Positions 1 to 6,627 are shown, counted from the stretch's first letter. The stretch is DNA of 14,427 bases from Methyloprofundus sp. (GCA_030619185.1 JAUXBW010000012.1:1-14427); one strand, 5' to 3'. Notes: generated by a model not told the origin, from the letters alone. Program-made: numbers and translations.

Positions 1-321
1 CAAAAACTTTGATAGTCTTAAGCCCTGATACCTCCTGCTCAAATCTCTCAATCTACAGCTGAGTAGTGGGAGCACGAATAAAAAGAAGCGCGATAATCTC
101 CAGGCTTTATCCAATATCTAAGCAATGCCACCCGCCATAAACGGCTCTCTGAAATGTAACTATTACTTATCAAGCACATTTCCCCTAATATCCAGATATT
201 ACCCTGTAATTCAGGAAAATTTGCCCAGTTTATTTTTTATCAGGTAATTTTTCCCTGATAAGTTAATATTGGTGTACCTTTCGGGCAAATTTAAACGTTA
301 CACTCGAATTTATTTTCTCTT
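1..321. other. Intergenic region with clustered dyads, no gene seen
   Basis: No convincing gene was found on either strand. The left end has only short open stretches without a plausible start or ribosome binding site. The right half (186-292) is AT-rich and holds several inverted repeats, listed separately. It lies downstream of the minus-strand lipoprotein gene, so it probably holds that operon's 3' end, but no classical stem followed by a T-tract is visible on the minus strand. Confidence 0.6.
186..292. repeat. Cluster of nested inverted repeats
   Basis: Four dyads lie in about 107 bp. TAATATC/GATATTA (186-192 and 195-201) has a 2-nt centre. CCTG/CAGG pairs at 203-206 and 212-215. AAATTTGCCC (217-226) pairs perfectly with GGGCAAATTT (283-292). 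Inside that pair, TTATCAGG (237-244) pairs with CCTGATAA (254-261) around 9 nt. The outer and inner stems together form a 76-bp palindromic unit. It could be a diverged palindromic repeat, an operator or a weak terminator. No flanking direct repeat was found. Confidence 0.5.
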
Positions 322-753
322 CTAACGCCGATTAAATAACTGCGGCGATTGAGGCTGTTGTTTCTCCTGCAGGCAATGAAACGCAGCATTTTCAAATCGA
401 ATTCTCAACGACTGAGTCGTCTTGTTTTCTTTGAGAAATTTTTCTGCTTCTACCGCCGTTAAGTCTTTCATCATAAATTTTGCAATACACATGCACGGCT
501 TAGTAAAGCGTTTTCTATCATTCTCTTTATTGATAGACTGACGCACCTCTCTTGCTACACATTGCTGTGCAAAATCATGTTCAAATGCATGTTTTTGTAC
601 ATCCGTTACCACTGCATCATGAGAATGATCCCAAGGATTATGCACTTTCTTAGCCTGCTGCTTCGGTGTGTCATCAGAACAAGCATTTAATAAGAGCGCA
701 AAGCCTACACTGATAAGAATAGTTTTTAATCTGATTTTATTTTTATTATTCAT
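322..753 (-). CDS. Small cysteine-containing lipoprotein, function unknown
   Basis: I do not recognise this 143-residue protein. The N-terminus is a lipoprotein signal: a basic start, a hydrophobic stretch and a lipobox LLNAC, with the lipidated cysteine at residue 25. The mature part is hydrophilic and lysine- and glutamine-rich, with four further cysteines (65, 87, 89, 127). The Cys-x-Cys at 87-89 may form disulphides or bind metal. A histidine-bearing segment (HNPWDHSHD, about 38-46) follows the lipobox. The start is the ATG at 753; an in-frame TTG at 762 would add three residues, and neither has a clear Shine-Dalgarno sequence. It follows the YceI gene after 26 bp and is probably the last gene of the methyltransferase-yceI-lipoprotein operon. 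The Cys and His content hints at a periplasmic redox or metal role, but this is inference. Confidence 0.8.
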   Translation of the reverse strand: MNNKNKIRLKTILISVGFALLLNACSDDTPKQQAKKVHNPWDHSHDAVVTDVQKHAFEHDFAQQCVAREVRQSINKENDRKRFTKPCMCIAKFMMKDLTAVEAEKFLKENKTTQSLRIRFENAAFHCLQEKQQPQSPQLFNRR

Positions 754-779
754 ATGCGTCAAAAAGGTCTGGTAAGGAG

Positions 780-1382
780 TTATTGGTGAGAGAATAACAA
801 ACTAAAGGTAACAGGAATCGCGGCATTAATACTTTGTAATTTTGCTATTTCTCGTAGTGCATTAACACCCTTAAGTAAATAAAAGCTTTTTAAATCCACA
901 ATAATGGGCTGCTCAGAAACAACCAGAAGTTCATTTTTTGCCAAGGCAATGACTTGCAACTCTACCGCTACTGTTTGTGTTGTATCTAGGAGAGTAATAT
1001 CTGCATCACGTTTGAGTATTTTTCTTTGCCCTGGCTTCAAGTGAGCCAAATCAGATTTTTTTAGAACTATTGCAACTGTCGCGACCGGAAATTTTGCAGT
1101 ATTGAAAAACAGTGTTCTTAAACGCTCATCTCTTATCTCGATGCCTGTATCTACGCTATTTAAATCAACGCTCAAAGTCACTTGAGTTCCTGAAATCTTG
1201 CCCTGTATTTTTTTAAATGTCTGTACTTCTGTTTTACTGCTATTCTTGGTGGTAATGAAATTTACCGTGGATGCCTGATTGTTTAATTTCCACTGACCCG
1301 CATGGGTTGTTGTCACAAAGTTTAACTTGGCAATCGCAGTGCTTGACAACACTAGTAGTGTTAGGAAGAGTATTTTTTTCAT
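780..1382 (-). CDS. YceI-family periplasmic lipid-binding-like protein
   Basis: This 200-residue exported protein has a signal peptide at 1-18 (MKKILFLTLLVL, ending in TAIA), followed by a YceI-like domain filling the rest. The visible signature is a start of the W-K-L-N-N-x-A-S-x-V-N-F type, alternating beta strands, an FNTAKFPVA-type segment in the middle, and a run ending in IPVTFSL. YceI proteins are lipocalin-like barrels that bind isoprenoid or other amphiphilic ligands; their cellular role is mostly unknown. The start is the ATG at 1382; a TTG at 1394 would add four residues and no strong Shine-Dalgarno favours it. It lies 28 bp after the methyltransferase stop and 26 bp before the lipoprotein, so the three are probably co-transcribed. 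A link between methylation of an isoprenoid-like compound and its periplasmic carriage is possible but is only inference. Confidence 0.85.
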   Translation of the reverse strand: MKKILFLTLLVLSSTAIAKLNFVTTTHAGQWKLNNQASTVNFITTKNSSKTEVQTFKKIQGKISGTQVTLSVDLNSVDTGIEIRDERLRTLFFNTAKFPVATVAIVLKKSDLAHLKPGQRKILKRDADITLLDTTQTVAVELQVIALAKNELLVVSEQPIIVDLKSFYLLKGVNALREIAKLQSINAAIPVTFSLLFSHQ

Positions 1383-1410
1383 CAGAATTCTCAATATTTT
1401 AGATTAATAA

Positions 1411-2316
1411 TTACACTTTTTCGGCGGTAAAAATACCATATTCCACCAGTTTATTCTGGAATAAGTGCTGTTGCGCCAATCCGACCTTAAAATTAGCGGT
1501 CTGGGTTTCGCTACGTAAGCCTAGCCACTGGCTAATTTTTTGTAACGGCTCTAAGCGCTTAGCCACTTTATACATATAATCGGCCGAGGGCAAAGTTTCT
1601 TCTGTAATATCATCATATTTGATATTAGCAAAACCCTGCTCTGATAATAAGCCAGAAAATTCATCGCGCAGGCATAAATTAGGGACAGCCCAGCCATCAA
1701 GACAATCAACCATAGCGAGCCAGTCTTCATCAGCGACTTCGCGTTGCATTAAAAAACCATCACAGACCACCAATCGTCCGCCTTTTTTTAACACCCGAAA
1801 TGCTTCCCGAATAAAGTCCGCTTTATTCAAAGCATGACAAACACTTTCCAGGCCCCAGACTATGTCAAAAGTTTCATCAGCATAAGGGGTCTGACAAAAA
1901 TCAGAGACTTCAAAATCAACCTGGTCTGCTACACCATGCCGTTTAGCGTGTCGTCCCGCATAATAAGCCTGTTTGGCACTAATGGTAATTGCTTTTAAAT
2001 GATTTGCGTGATTTTTTGCCATCCAGATAGAGCTACCACCAATCCCACAGCCAGCATCTAACACATAATCACTGGATTTAATATTAGCCGCATCATAGAG
2101 TTTGTGATTTTTGTTTAATAACGATTGGCTATGTGACTGTGTGTTTTCATCCCAGTAACCATAATGTAAGGCCAGGTCATTGCGACCACTCCATGCAAAC
2201 AGGTAATCCCAATAGCAGGCATCGTAATGTTTAACAGCTGCTTCTCTTAGTGCCTCAGCAGAATCATTATTTGTACTTTGTGAACGATAATCCTGATTAG
2301 GCTCTATAGTGTGCAT
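1411..2316 (-). CDS. Class I SAM-dependent methyltransferase, tocopherol/sterol methyltransferase-like
   Basis: This 301-residue soluble enzyme has the class I methyltransferase motifs in order: motif I VLDAGCGIGGS (85-95), post-I ITIS (110-113), motif II FDIVWGLESVCH (150-161), and the RVLKKGGRLVVCD strand-loop (174-186). Ahead of motif I is a substrate-side segment beginning HYD (30) and including HYGYWD (51-56). This arrangement resembles the gamma-tocopherol, sterol and small-amine methyltransferases that share the cyclopropane-synthase-like fold. The C-terminal third is the family's variable cap, so the methyl acceptor cannot be named. The start is the ATG at 2316, with only a weak GAG upstream. 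It is the first gene of a probable three-gene operon with the YceI protein and lipoprotein. The 98 bp between it and the next upstream gene carry a diverged REP-like sequence. Confidence 0.85.
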   Translation of the reverse strand: MHTIEPNQDYRSQSTNNDSAEALREAAVKHYDACYWDYLFAWSGRNDLALHYGYWDENTQSHSQSLLNKNHKLYDAANIKSSDYVLDAGCGIGGSSIWMAKNHANHLKAITISAKQAYYAGRHAKRHGVADQVDFEVSDFCQTPYADETFDIVWGLESVCHALNKADFIREAFRVLKKGGRLVVCDGFLMQREVADEDWLAMVDCLDGWAVPNLCLRDEFSGLLSEQGFANIKYDDITEETLPSADYMYKVAKRLEPLQKISQWLGLRSETQTANFKVGLAQQHLFQNKLVEYGIFTAEKV

Positions 2317-2375
2317 GTTTATTTTTTCTCATGTAAAGTGCCAACTTAAGCAGTCGACATATAATGCAGAGGAAA

Positions 2376-2397
2376 GCGGGCTAAAGCCACGCCCTAC
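2376..2397 (-). repeat. Diverged single REP-like sequence
   Basis: Read on the minus strand this is GTAGGGCG-TGGCTTTAGCCCGC followed by CTTTCCTCTG. It matches the left half of the perfect inverted pair at 13724-13793 (GTAGGGCGGACTTTAGTCCGC followed by CTTTTCTGTG) apart from a few substitutions and one inserted base. The short GGCTTTAGCC core can form a hairpin. It lies between the methyltransferase and the upstream membrane-protein gene, a usual place for REP sequences. Confidence 0.6.
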
Positions 2398-2414
2398 ACC
2401 TGATAGTTAAATTA

Positions 2415-3191
2415 TTACTTTTCGCTTCTTACCTTGGCTAACTGCCTAAATTGCACCATGCTATTAGTTAATTTTTGCACTAAATGTAATGCCGGAGCTG
2501 CTCCCGCCATGGCGACGGCATCTACCAGGCAGTACCACGCAGCTACACCGCTAGGAGGGTTGCCCTGGGTTAACCCAGATGCGGGATCTACCACTGCCCA
2601 TGCCCAGGTTCCAGCTGTAGTACCCACAAGCTCCAGCCAGGTGGTAATAAAAAATGCACCTAAATACACCATAGGTGATTTACCCTTAAACAGGTAAATC
2701 AAATACACACAAAACAGGATCGCGCCAATTTGATCACTGCGCTCAGCAAAAGGGCTAAGCCCCCAGGCTGACCATAAGCCACAGCTGATCACTGTAAATA
2801 GTGCTATCGCACGGGCATAACGCATAAAAAAACCAGATCGCCCTAAAACCACTGCCGTCAAATACACCATGCCATGCCCTGCGGGTACATAGGGAGGCAC
2901 ACTACCAAAACGATAGATATAACCTTCCATATAGGGGGAGGCAAAGAGTTCTCCAGCCGTTGCAAATAATAGAGCAACAACGACTTGCATACGCAATAAT
3001 TTAGACTCACCCGATAAAAGAATGACTAAAAATACATAGCCAAAAAAAGCTAAAGCCCATTGCATTTCGCGGCTAGCAAAGCCATCAATCGTCAGGCATA
3101 TACCCGTAATGACAAAAGTAAAGGCCGCAATAGTGTAGTCACGTTTATGATGCACATAAGCTACACCTGCTTCTGGAAAATACCGCAACAT
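2415..3191 (-). CDS. Polytopic membrane protein of unknown function
   Basis: I do not recognise a family for this 258-residue protein. It has about seven to eight hydrophobic segments (roughly 20-40, 44-62, 68-84, 103-118, 124-143, 155-168, 173-192, 215-238) and no signal peptide. Likely functional polar residues sit in or beside the helices: ELFASPYMEGY (81-91), PAGHG (103-107), E187 followed by GTTAGTWAW (190-198), and GNPPSGVAAWYC (210-221). Glutamates and histidine within helices suggest an enzyme or a pigment- or lipid-related membrane protein rather than a simple channel, but this is inference. The start is the ATG at 3191, with AGGAG about 10 nt upstream. It follows the YqaA-like gene by 77 bp on the same strand and may share its transcript. 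Confidence 0.75.
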   Translation of the reverse strand: MLRYFPEAGVAYVHHKRDYTIAAFTFVITGICLTIDGFASREMQWALAFFGYVFLVILLSGESKLLRMQVVVALLFATAGELFASPYMEGYIYRFGSVPPYVPAGHGMVYLTAVVLGRSGFFMRYARAIALFTVISCGLWSAWGLSPFAERSDQIGAILFCVYLIYLFKGKSPMVYLGAFFITTWLELVGTTAGTWAWAVVDPASGLTQGNPPSGVAAWYCLVDAVAMAGAAPALHLVQKLTNSMVQFRQLAKVRSEK

Positions 3192-3241
3192 TTTCTTTAA
3201 ACTCCTGATTAATTTTTAGTATTTTATCACAACTGGGCATA

Positions 3242-3267
3242 TATACTTCCAAACCGTGCGAAGTATA
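3242..3267. repeat. 8-bp inverted repeat downstream of the yqaA-like gene
   Basis: TATACTTC (3242-3249) and GAAGTATA (3260-3267) form a perfect stem with a 10-nt loop, just after the yqaA-like stop. No T-tract follows on either strand, so it is not a standard intrinsic terminator. It could be a processing site or an operator for the next gene. Confidence 0.4.
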
Positions 3268-3269
3268 AC

Positions 3270-3683
3270 TTATACAAACCAATATGCGACAAATAAGTAG
3301 CGACATAACTTACCAATACAAATCAATACTGTAGATATAAACAGGGGTAGTTTCAACCAGCCTCCAGCAAAACATAGAGCATCACCAACAACGGGTAGCC
3401 ATGAAAACAGTAAACTCCAATATCCCCAGTGCTGAACCCAGCGTAGTCCTTTTTGCTTTTTTTTATCTAAAAGATGCTCTGCCGGAAACTTCCTAGCTGT
3501 TAAGCTACCTAACCACCATGTTGTCAAGGCACCTAAAGTATTACCAACCGTGGCGACTATGACCAGCGACATCACTGGCTGTAACTGCTCAGCCACCATA
3601 TAAGCTAAAACAACCTCGGAACCACCCGGTGCAATCGTTGACGATATAAATGCACTGACAAAAAGCCCCCAAAGTTCTAACAC
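3270..3683 (-). CDS. yqaA: YqaA-family inner-membrane protein (small DedA-like)
   Basis: This 137-residue membrane protein is close in length to E. coli YqaA (about 142). Family marks visible are the N-terminal SSTIAPGGSEVVL (14-26), GNTLGALTTWWLG (47-59), a basic loop, and FSWLPVVGD (93-101), then C-terminal hydrophobic segments ending KLCRYLFVAYW. YqaA belongs to the SNARE-associated/DedA superfamily of inner-membrane proteins; some larger members move lipids, but YqaA itself is uncharacterised. The start is GTG at 3683, supported by the Shine-Dalgarno AAAGAGG five bases upstream (plus-strand 3689-3695). A strong terminator hairpin (3711-3740) ends only about 10 bases before that ribosome binding site, which leaves little room for a separate promoter. 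Confidence 0.88.
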   Translation of the reverse strand: MLELWGLFVSAFISSTIAPGGSEVVLAYMVAEQLQPVMSLVIVATVGNTLGALTTWWLGSLTARKFPAEHLLDKKKQKGLRWVQHWGYWSLLFSWLPVVGDALCFAGGWLKLPLFISTVLICIGKLCRYLFVAYWFV

Positions 3684-3688
3684 AACGA

Positions 3689-3695
3689 CCTCTTT
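3689..3695 (-). promoter_or_regulatory. Ribosome binding site deciding the GTG start of the yqaA-like gene
   Basis: On the minus strand AAAGAGG lies five bases before the GTG at 3683. No other start codon in this stretch has comparable spacing. Confidence 0.65.
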
Positions 3696-3704
3696 ATTTT
3701 TGCC

Positions 3705-3740
3705 ATAAAAAAGCCCCTAATGACAAATCATTAGGGGCTT
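3705..3740 (-). terminator. Intrinsic terminator of the copper-protein operon
   Basis: AAGCCCCTAATGA (3711-3723) pairs perfectly with TCATTAGGGGCTT (3728-3740) around a CAAA tetraloop, giving a 13-bp stem. Read on the minus strand the stem is followed by a T-rich run (plus-strand A-run just left of 3711), so it stops minus-strand transcription. It serves the operon ending at 4050. Because it lies immediately before the yqaA ribosome binding site, it could also act as a leader terminator for yqaA. Confidence 0.85.
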
Positions 3741-3748
3741 ATAAATCA

Positions 3749-3756
3749 AACTATTA
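3749..3756. repeat. Target-site duplication, left copy (element A)
   Basis: AACTATTA directly abuts the left end of element A and is repeated exactly at 3927-3934, abutting its right end. A perfect 8-bp direct repeat at both boundaries is what transposition would leave. Confidence 0.75.
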
Positions 3757-3926
3757 CCTGATTACCCACAACTCTCAGTTATACCTCGTCATTCCTGCAT
3801 GCTTTTAGCAGGAATCTCGTAGCTTAAGCAAAGATTCCCGATAAAAGACTTAGGGAATGACGAAACTCTTAACATTCTGTTATTTTTTAAGTTTTTTAAC
3901 ATAGCTGTGAGTTGTACGTAATCTGG
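3757..3926. mobile_element. MITE-like element, copy A (170 bp)
   Basis: The ends are 26-bp imperfect inverted repeats (3757-3782 and 3901-3926; 21 of 26 positions match), each beginning CC(T/A)GATTAC and containing ACAACTC and CAG. Both ends are abutted by the direct repeat AACTATTA. The right end, read in reverse, shares the exact 20-bp block GATTACGTACAACTCACAGC with copy B at 14061-14080, so the two copies are in opposite orientation. No transposase is encoded, so any movement would need one in trans. The interior holds a separate REP pair (3786-3863) that copy B lacks. Confidence 0.8.
3786..3863. repeat. Palindromic REP pair inside element A
   Basis: The outer arms TCGTCATTCC (3786-3795) and GGAATGACGA (3854-3863) are perfect inverses. 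Inside are two hairpins: ATTCCTGC (3791-3798) with GCAGGAAT (3808-3815), and ATTCCC (3834-3839) with GGGAAT (3853-3858). The GTCATTCC...GGAATGAC type of paired hairpin is a widespread bacterial intergenic repeat. Here it lies within another element, so it probably inserted or expanded there later. Confidence 0.75.
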
Positions 3927-3934
3927 AACTATTA
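3927..3934. repeat. Target-site duplication, right copy (element A)
   Basis: AACTATTA here is an exact copy of 3749-3756 and starts at the base after the element's right terminal repeat. Confidence 0.75.
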
Positions 3935-4049
3935 TAGCCTGGTACAAAACCCAGTAAATAGAACTAACAAGCTTACGCCTCTCCCTGGTGCGTTTAACGC
4001 TAAAGATATGTTTTCAATATAATTAGCTGAACTTAGGGAGATGGAAAGT

Positions 4050-4898
4050 TTATTTTTTCACTAGACTCACTAGCCAGTTAATAGCTTTGATGATGATTTC
4101 GATAGCCTCTTTTATTAAATCAATAATATAAGTGATCACTTCACCGCCACTCATACCTTTAAATTTACGTGCCAACAAGGGTGCTACCAGTAGGCCAATG
4201 GCTAAACCAATAACAGTCAACCCCGAAAAGAAAGAGTCATTACCCACGACACTCTTTTGTAAATCAGTTATTTCTTCAACAACGGTATCAGCCAGCGATT
4301 TTTCTGGCACACTATCGGAATAGTCATCCTGTATAACATAAGCACTTACACCGGGAATACTGGGTAAATCCCCATCACCTTTACCGATTTTTAACTGCCC
4401 TTTCATGCCTTTTTCCATATGCTGTGCGATATCACAATGCACAAGATAGGTTTTATCACCGGGGGGGAAAATCAGGGTGCCAGAAATTTTACCGGGTCCA
4501 GTCACTTCCAGATGAAACATACCTTTAGGGTAAAGATACCTAGGTAAGCCATGCATCATCCACTGGTGACGCACATCATCATCATTGACAAAATTGACGG
4601 TTAATTTCGTACAAGGCTCAAATTGATACTCCTGAACATCAAAAGCAAACATCGTTCCAGGAAATTTCTCAGAATATTTATGCCCAGCATGTACCGTGAT
4701 TTCTTTAGTGGCTGCGATACTGTCACAACCACCTGGCAAAATGTCAGTATTTTGCCCCATTACCATGCCGCCAGTCATATCCATTAAATGACCATCACCA
4801 TGGTCCATCATATTGTTATGCTCTTCAAACTTTTTTTCAGCAACAACAGGAGCGGATAATGCTAATGCTATCGCTGCGATAGATAATTGTTTAATCAT
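4050..4898 (-). CDS. Membrane-anchored periplasmic cupredoxin
   Basis: This 282-residue blue-copper-type protein has a signal peptide at 1-20, then a Met/His-rich stretch (27-48, with His 27, 33, 37 and six Met), then a cupredoxin domain (about 65-172). Type 1 copper ligands are visible: His111 in DVRHQWMMHG, and Cys155, His160 and Met165 in HCDIAQHMEKGM (spacing C+5, C+10). Two extra cysteines (58, 96) may form a disulphide. A membrane helix follows (about 223-243), then an amphipathic Ile/Lys-rich tail (250-282). The expected role is electron transfer or copper binding at the outer face of the inner membrane. Its start overlaps the oxidase stop by 8 bp, suggesting translational coupling, with GGAG upstream. 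The oxidase next to it is the natural redox partner, but this is inference. The closest named cupredoxin cannot be fixed from sequence alone. Confidence 0.85.
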   Translation of the reverse strand: MIKQLSIAAIALALSAPVVAEKKFEEHNNMMDHGDGHLMDMTGGMVMGQNTDILPGGCDSIAATKEITVHAGHKYSEKFPGTMFAFDVQEYQFEPCTKLTVNFVNDDDVRHQWMMHGLPRYLYPKGMFHLEVTGPGKISGTLIFPPGDKTYLVHCDIAQHMEKGMKGQLKIGKGDGDLPSIPGVSAYVIQDDYSDSVPEKSLADTVVEEITDLQKSVVGNDSFFSGLTVIGLAIGLLVAPLLARKFKGMSGGEVITYIIDLIKEAIEIIIKAINWLVSLVKK

Positions 4899-6627
4899 TA
4901 TCTTTGCTCCCTTTTAATGAAGAAATCAGTGCCATGACTTTCGCTCTATTAACGATCAATAGATAAGCCAGCAAGCCTAAAATCAAGCCAAAAACTAGAT
5001 TTCTAAATGAATTATCTGCCGGTGTTTCAATACTCGCAGAACCAGGTGTGACATCTGCGGCAGCGGGAACACTTGCAGGGGGTGCGACGTAACCTTCTGC
5101 ATCTATTTCACCCAAACTATTCCAGCCATCAATATTTTGCCAGACAGGTACTTTTCTTTGATAAAAAGCTTTGGTAAACAACGGTGCAATACTTTCACCA
5201 ATGGTTTTCGGTAAGCCCACTTCGTTTAAATATTTTTTATAAACTAGCGCACTGACATTACCACCCGGGTTTTGGCCATTAGTCTGAATGCCCTTTTCTC
5301 TATGATCGTGAAAAATCCATATCCCTTGACCATAGCTATGCAAGCCATCATCCGTGGTATTGATTTTTAAATCATTACGCTGAGCAGGTGCCAGATCATA
5401 AATATCCCGCATAATTTGTGCATTCGGGTTGTGCAACACCCCATCGTAATGAGTAATAGTGGCTTTATGGCCATGCGTATGCAAGGCTAATTGCTCACCT
5501 GCACTATTAAAGACTCTTAATTTAATATTCTGATCAGGCTCTGCAACAATAATCGACTCTCTCAATGTGTAAGGGAATGAACGACCATTGAGCGTATAGT
5601 AATCTTCCGTTGCCTCACCCATATCATATTCGCGATTCATTTTCTTCGCGATCAAGCGAGGATCATTATATTCCTGAATAATACTATGTAATTCTTTATC
5701 CAAAGCGTGATAATGTAAATCATATTCACTATCATAGTTTTCTAGAATTGCTTTAGAAGGGTGCCTAACCTGCCCGGCACCGACATTAAACGTTTGTACC
5801 CAGTTATTTGGGCGATTTTCTTCCACTACAAACATACCCACTAAGCCCATCGCTAAATGCACATGTGTTTGCACATGACAATGGTAAACAAATGAACCTG
5901 GCTGTCTCGGACGAATTTCATAAGTTTTGCTTTGTCCCGGTAAAACAAACTTATCACTGGTTTGTGGTACACCATCATTTCCTTCACCCGAGCTATCCAC
6001 CCAGGGGTGATCTACGCCATGTAAATGAATAGTATGTGGGAAATAATGCGTATTTTCTAACTGTATCCAGATAATATCACCTTGCTCCACACGAATAACC
6101 GGAGAAGGGGCTCTTAATAATGGATTAGCATCGGTGCCAACAAAACTACTGGTGGCCATACCGCGTGATTTAGGCGCAAAGACCCACATGCCGGGCTGAA
6201 CACCTGGCGCTATATCAAACGTTGGTACAAAGCCATCAAAATCAGGGGAATGACCATTTAATTCCGCTACTTCAAGTTTAATGATAATTAAATCAGGATC
6301 GCCATCGCCATCCATATCATTCTTTTTAATTATGCCATCCATTGCATAATGTGTATTCATCAATGCTTCCATTGATATATTATTGGTTCCTTTTACTTCT
6401 GCTGCAATGGCGTAAGGGTTATCAGGACTACACCGTAATGATTCCTGAATACTCACACCTTCAATCGTTTGTGCCTTGCGCCACTCCGGATTATTTTCAT
6501 TACAAACCGTCTCTACTTTACCACGGTCTACTTCTACTGTTTTAGGCAAACCTACCACAGCTGATGCCGAAAACGGCATCAGCATGACAGCAGCACCCAA
6601 TAGTATTGCTAAAGGATTTTTCTGCAT
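4891..6627 (-). CDS. Two-domain multicopper oxidase, type 1 copper in domain 1, C-terminally anchored
   Basis: The protein has 578 residues with a Sec signal peptide at 1-23 (ending SASA). Domain 1 carries HTIHLHG (198-204) and HCHVQTHVHLAM (249-260), giving type 1 ligands His198, Cys250, His255, Met260 plus trinuclear His pairs 201/203 and 249/251. Domain 2 carries HTHGH (383-387) and HDH (440-442): Asp441 replaces the type 1 cysteine and no Met follows, so domain 2 supplies only trinuclear histidines. That is the type C two-domain pattern described for the Nitrosomonas europaea enzyme, which works as a trimer. These enzymes oxidise substrates or metals and reduce oxygen to water; the substrate here is unknown. 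An insertion before domain 1 holds a Ca-loop-like DMDGDGDPDL (104-113). After a Pro/Ala linker a helix (542-560) anchors the C-terminus. The ATG at 6627 is chosen because it begins the signal peptide and has AAGAG upstream; an in-frame start at 6684 would overlap the previous gene. Confidence 0.9.
   Translation of the reverse strand: MQKNPLAILLGAAVMLMPFSASAVVGLPKTVEVDRGKVETVCNENNPEWRKAQTIEGVSIQESLRCSPDNPYAIAAEVKGTNNISMEALMNTHYAMDGIIKKNDMDGDGDPDLIIIKLEVAELNGHSPDFDGFVPTFDIAPGVQPGMWVFAPKSRGMATSSFVGTDANPLLRAPSPVIRVEQGDIIWIQLENTHYFPHTIHLHGVDHPWVDSSGEGNDGVPQTSDKFVLPGQSKTYEIRPRQPGSFVYHCHVQTHVHLAMGLVGMFVVEENRPNNWVQTFNVGAGQVRHPSKAILENYDSEYDLHYHALDKELHSIIQEYNDPRLIAKKMNREYDMGEATEDYYTLNGRSFPYTLRESIIVAEPDQNIKLRVFNSAGEQLALHTHGHKATITHYDGVLHNPNAQIMRDIYDLAPAQRNDLKINTTDDGLHSYGQGIWIFHDHREKGIQTNGQNPGGNVSALVYKKYLNEVGLPKTIGESIAPLFTKAFYQRKVPVWQNIDGWNSLGEIDAEGYVAPPASVPAAADVTPGSASIETPADNSFRNLVFGLILGLLAYLLIVNRAKVMALISSLKGSKDND

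Larger units (their letters stand above)
3684..4049. other. Intergenic region with terminator and mobile element
   Basis: This 366-bp gap between the cupredoxin and yqaA-like genes has no coding sequence. From right to left it holds 115 bp of AT-rich DNA with a small palindrome GCGTTTAACGC (3990-4000), MITE-like copy A with its 8-bp flanking repeats (3749-3934), an inner REP pair (3786-3863), and a strong minus-strand terminator (3705-3740). Confidence 0.8.

Noticed and set aside
1..117. Open minus-strand frame running off the left edge, with a lipobox-like LLSC
   Set aside because: Short, with no ATG start or ribosome binding site, and the residues resemble no known protein; likely chance.
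203..244. Third copy of the MITE-like element (CCTGTAA...TTATCAGG)
   Set aside because: Only the outer few bases resemble the ends of elements A and B; the ACAACTC block is missing and no flanking direct repeat is present.
3741..4049. Riboswitch or CRISPR-like array between the cupredoxin and yqaA genes
   Set aside because: The repeats are terminal inverted repeats and one REP pair, not regularly spaced direct repeats, and no known riboswitch core was seen.
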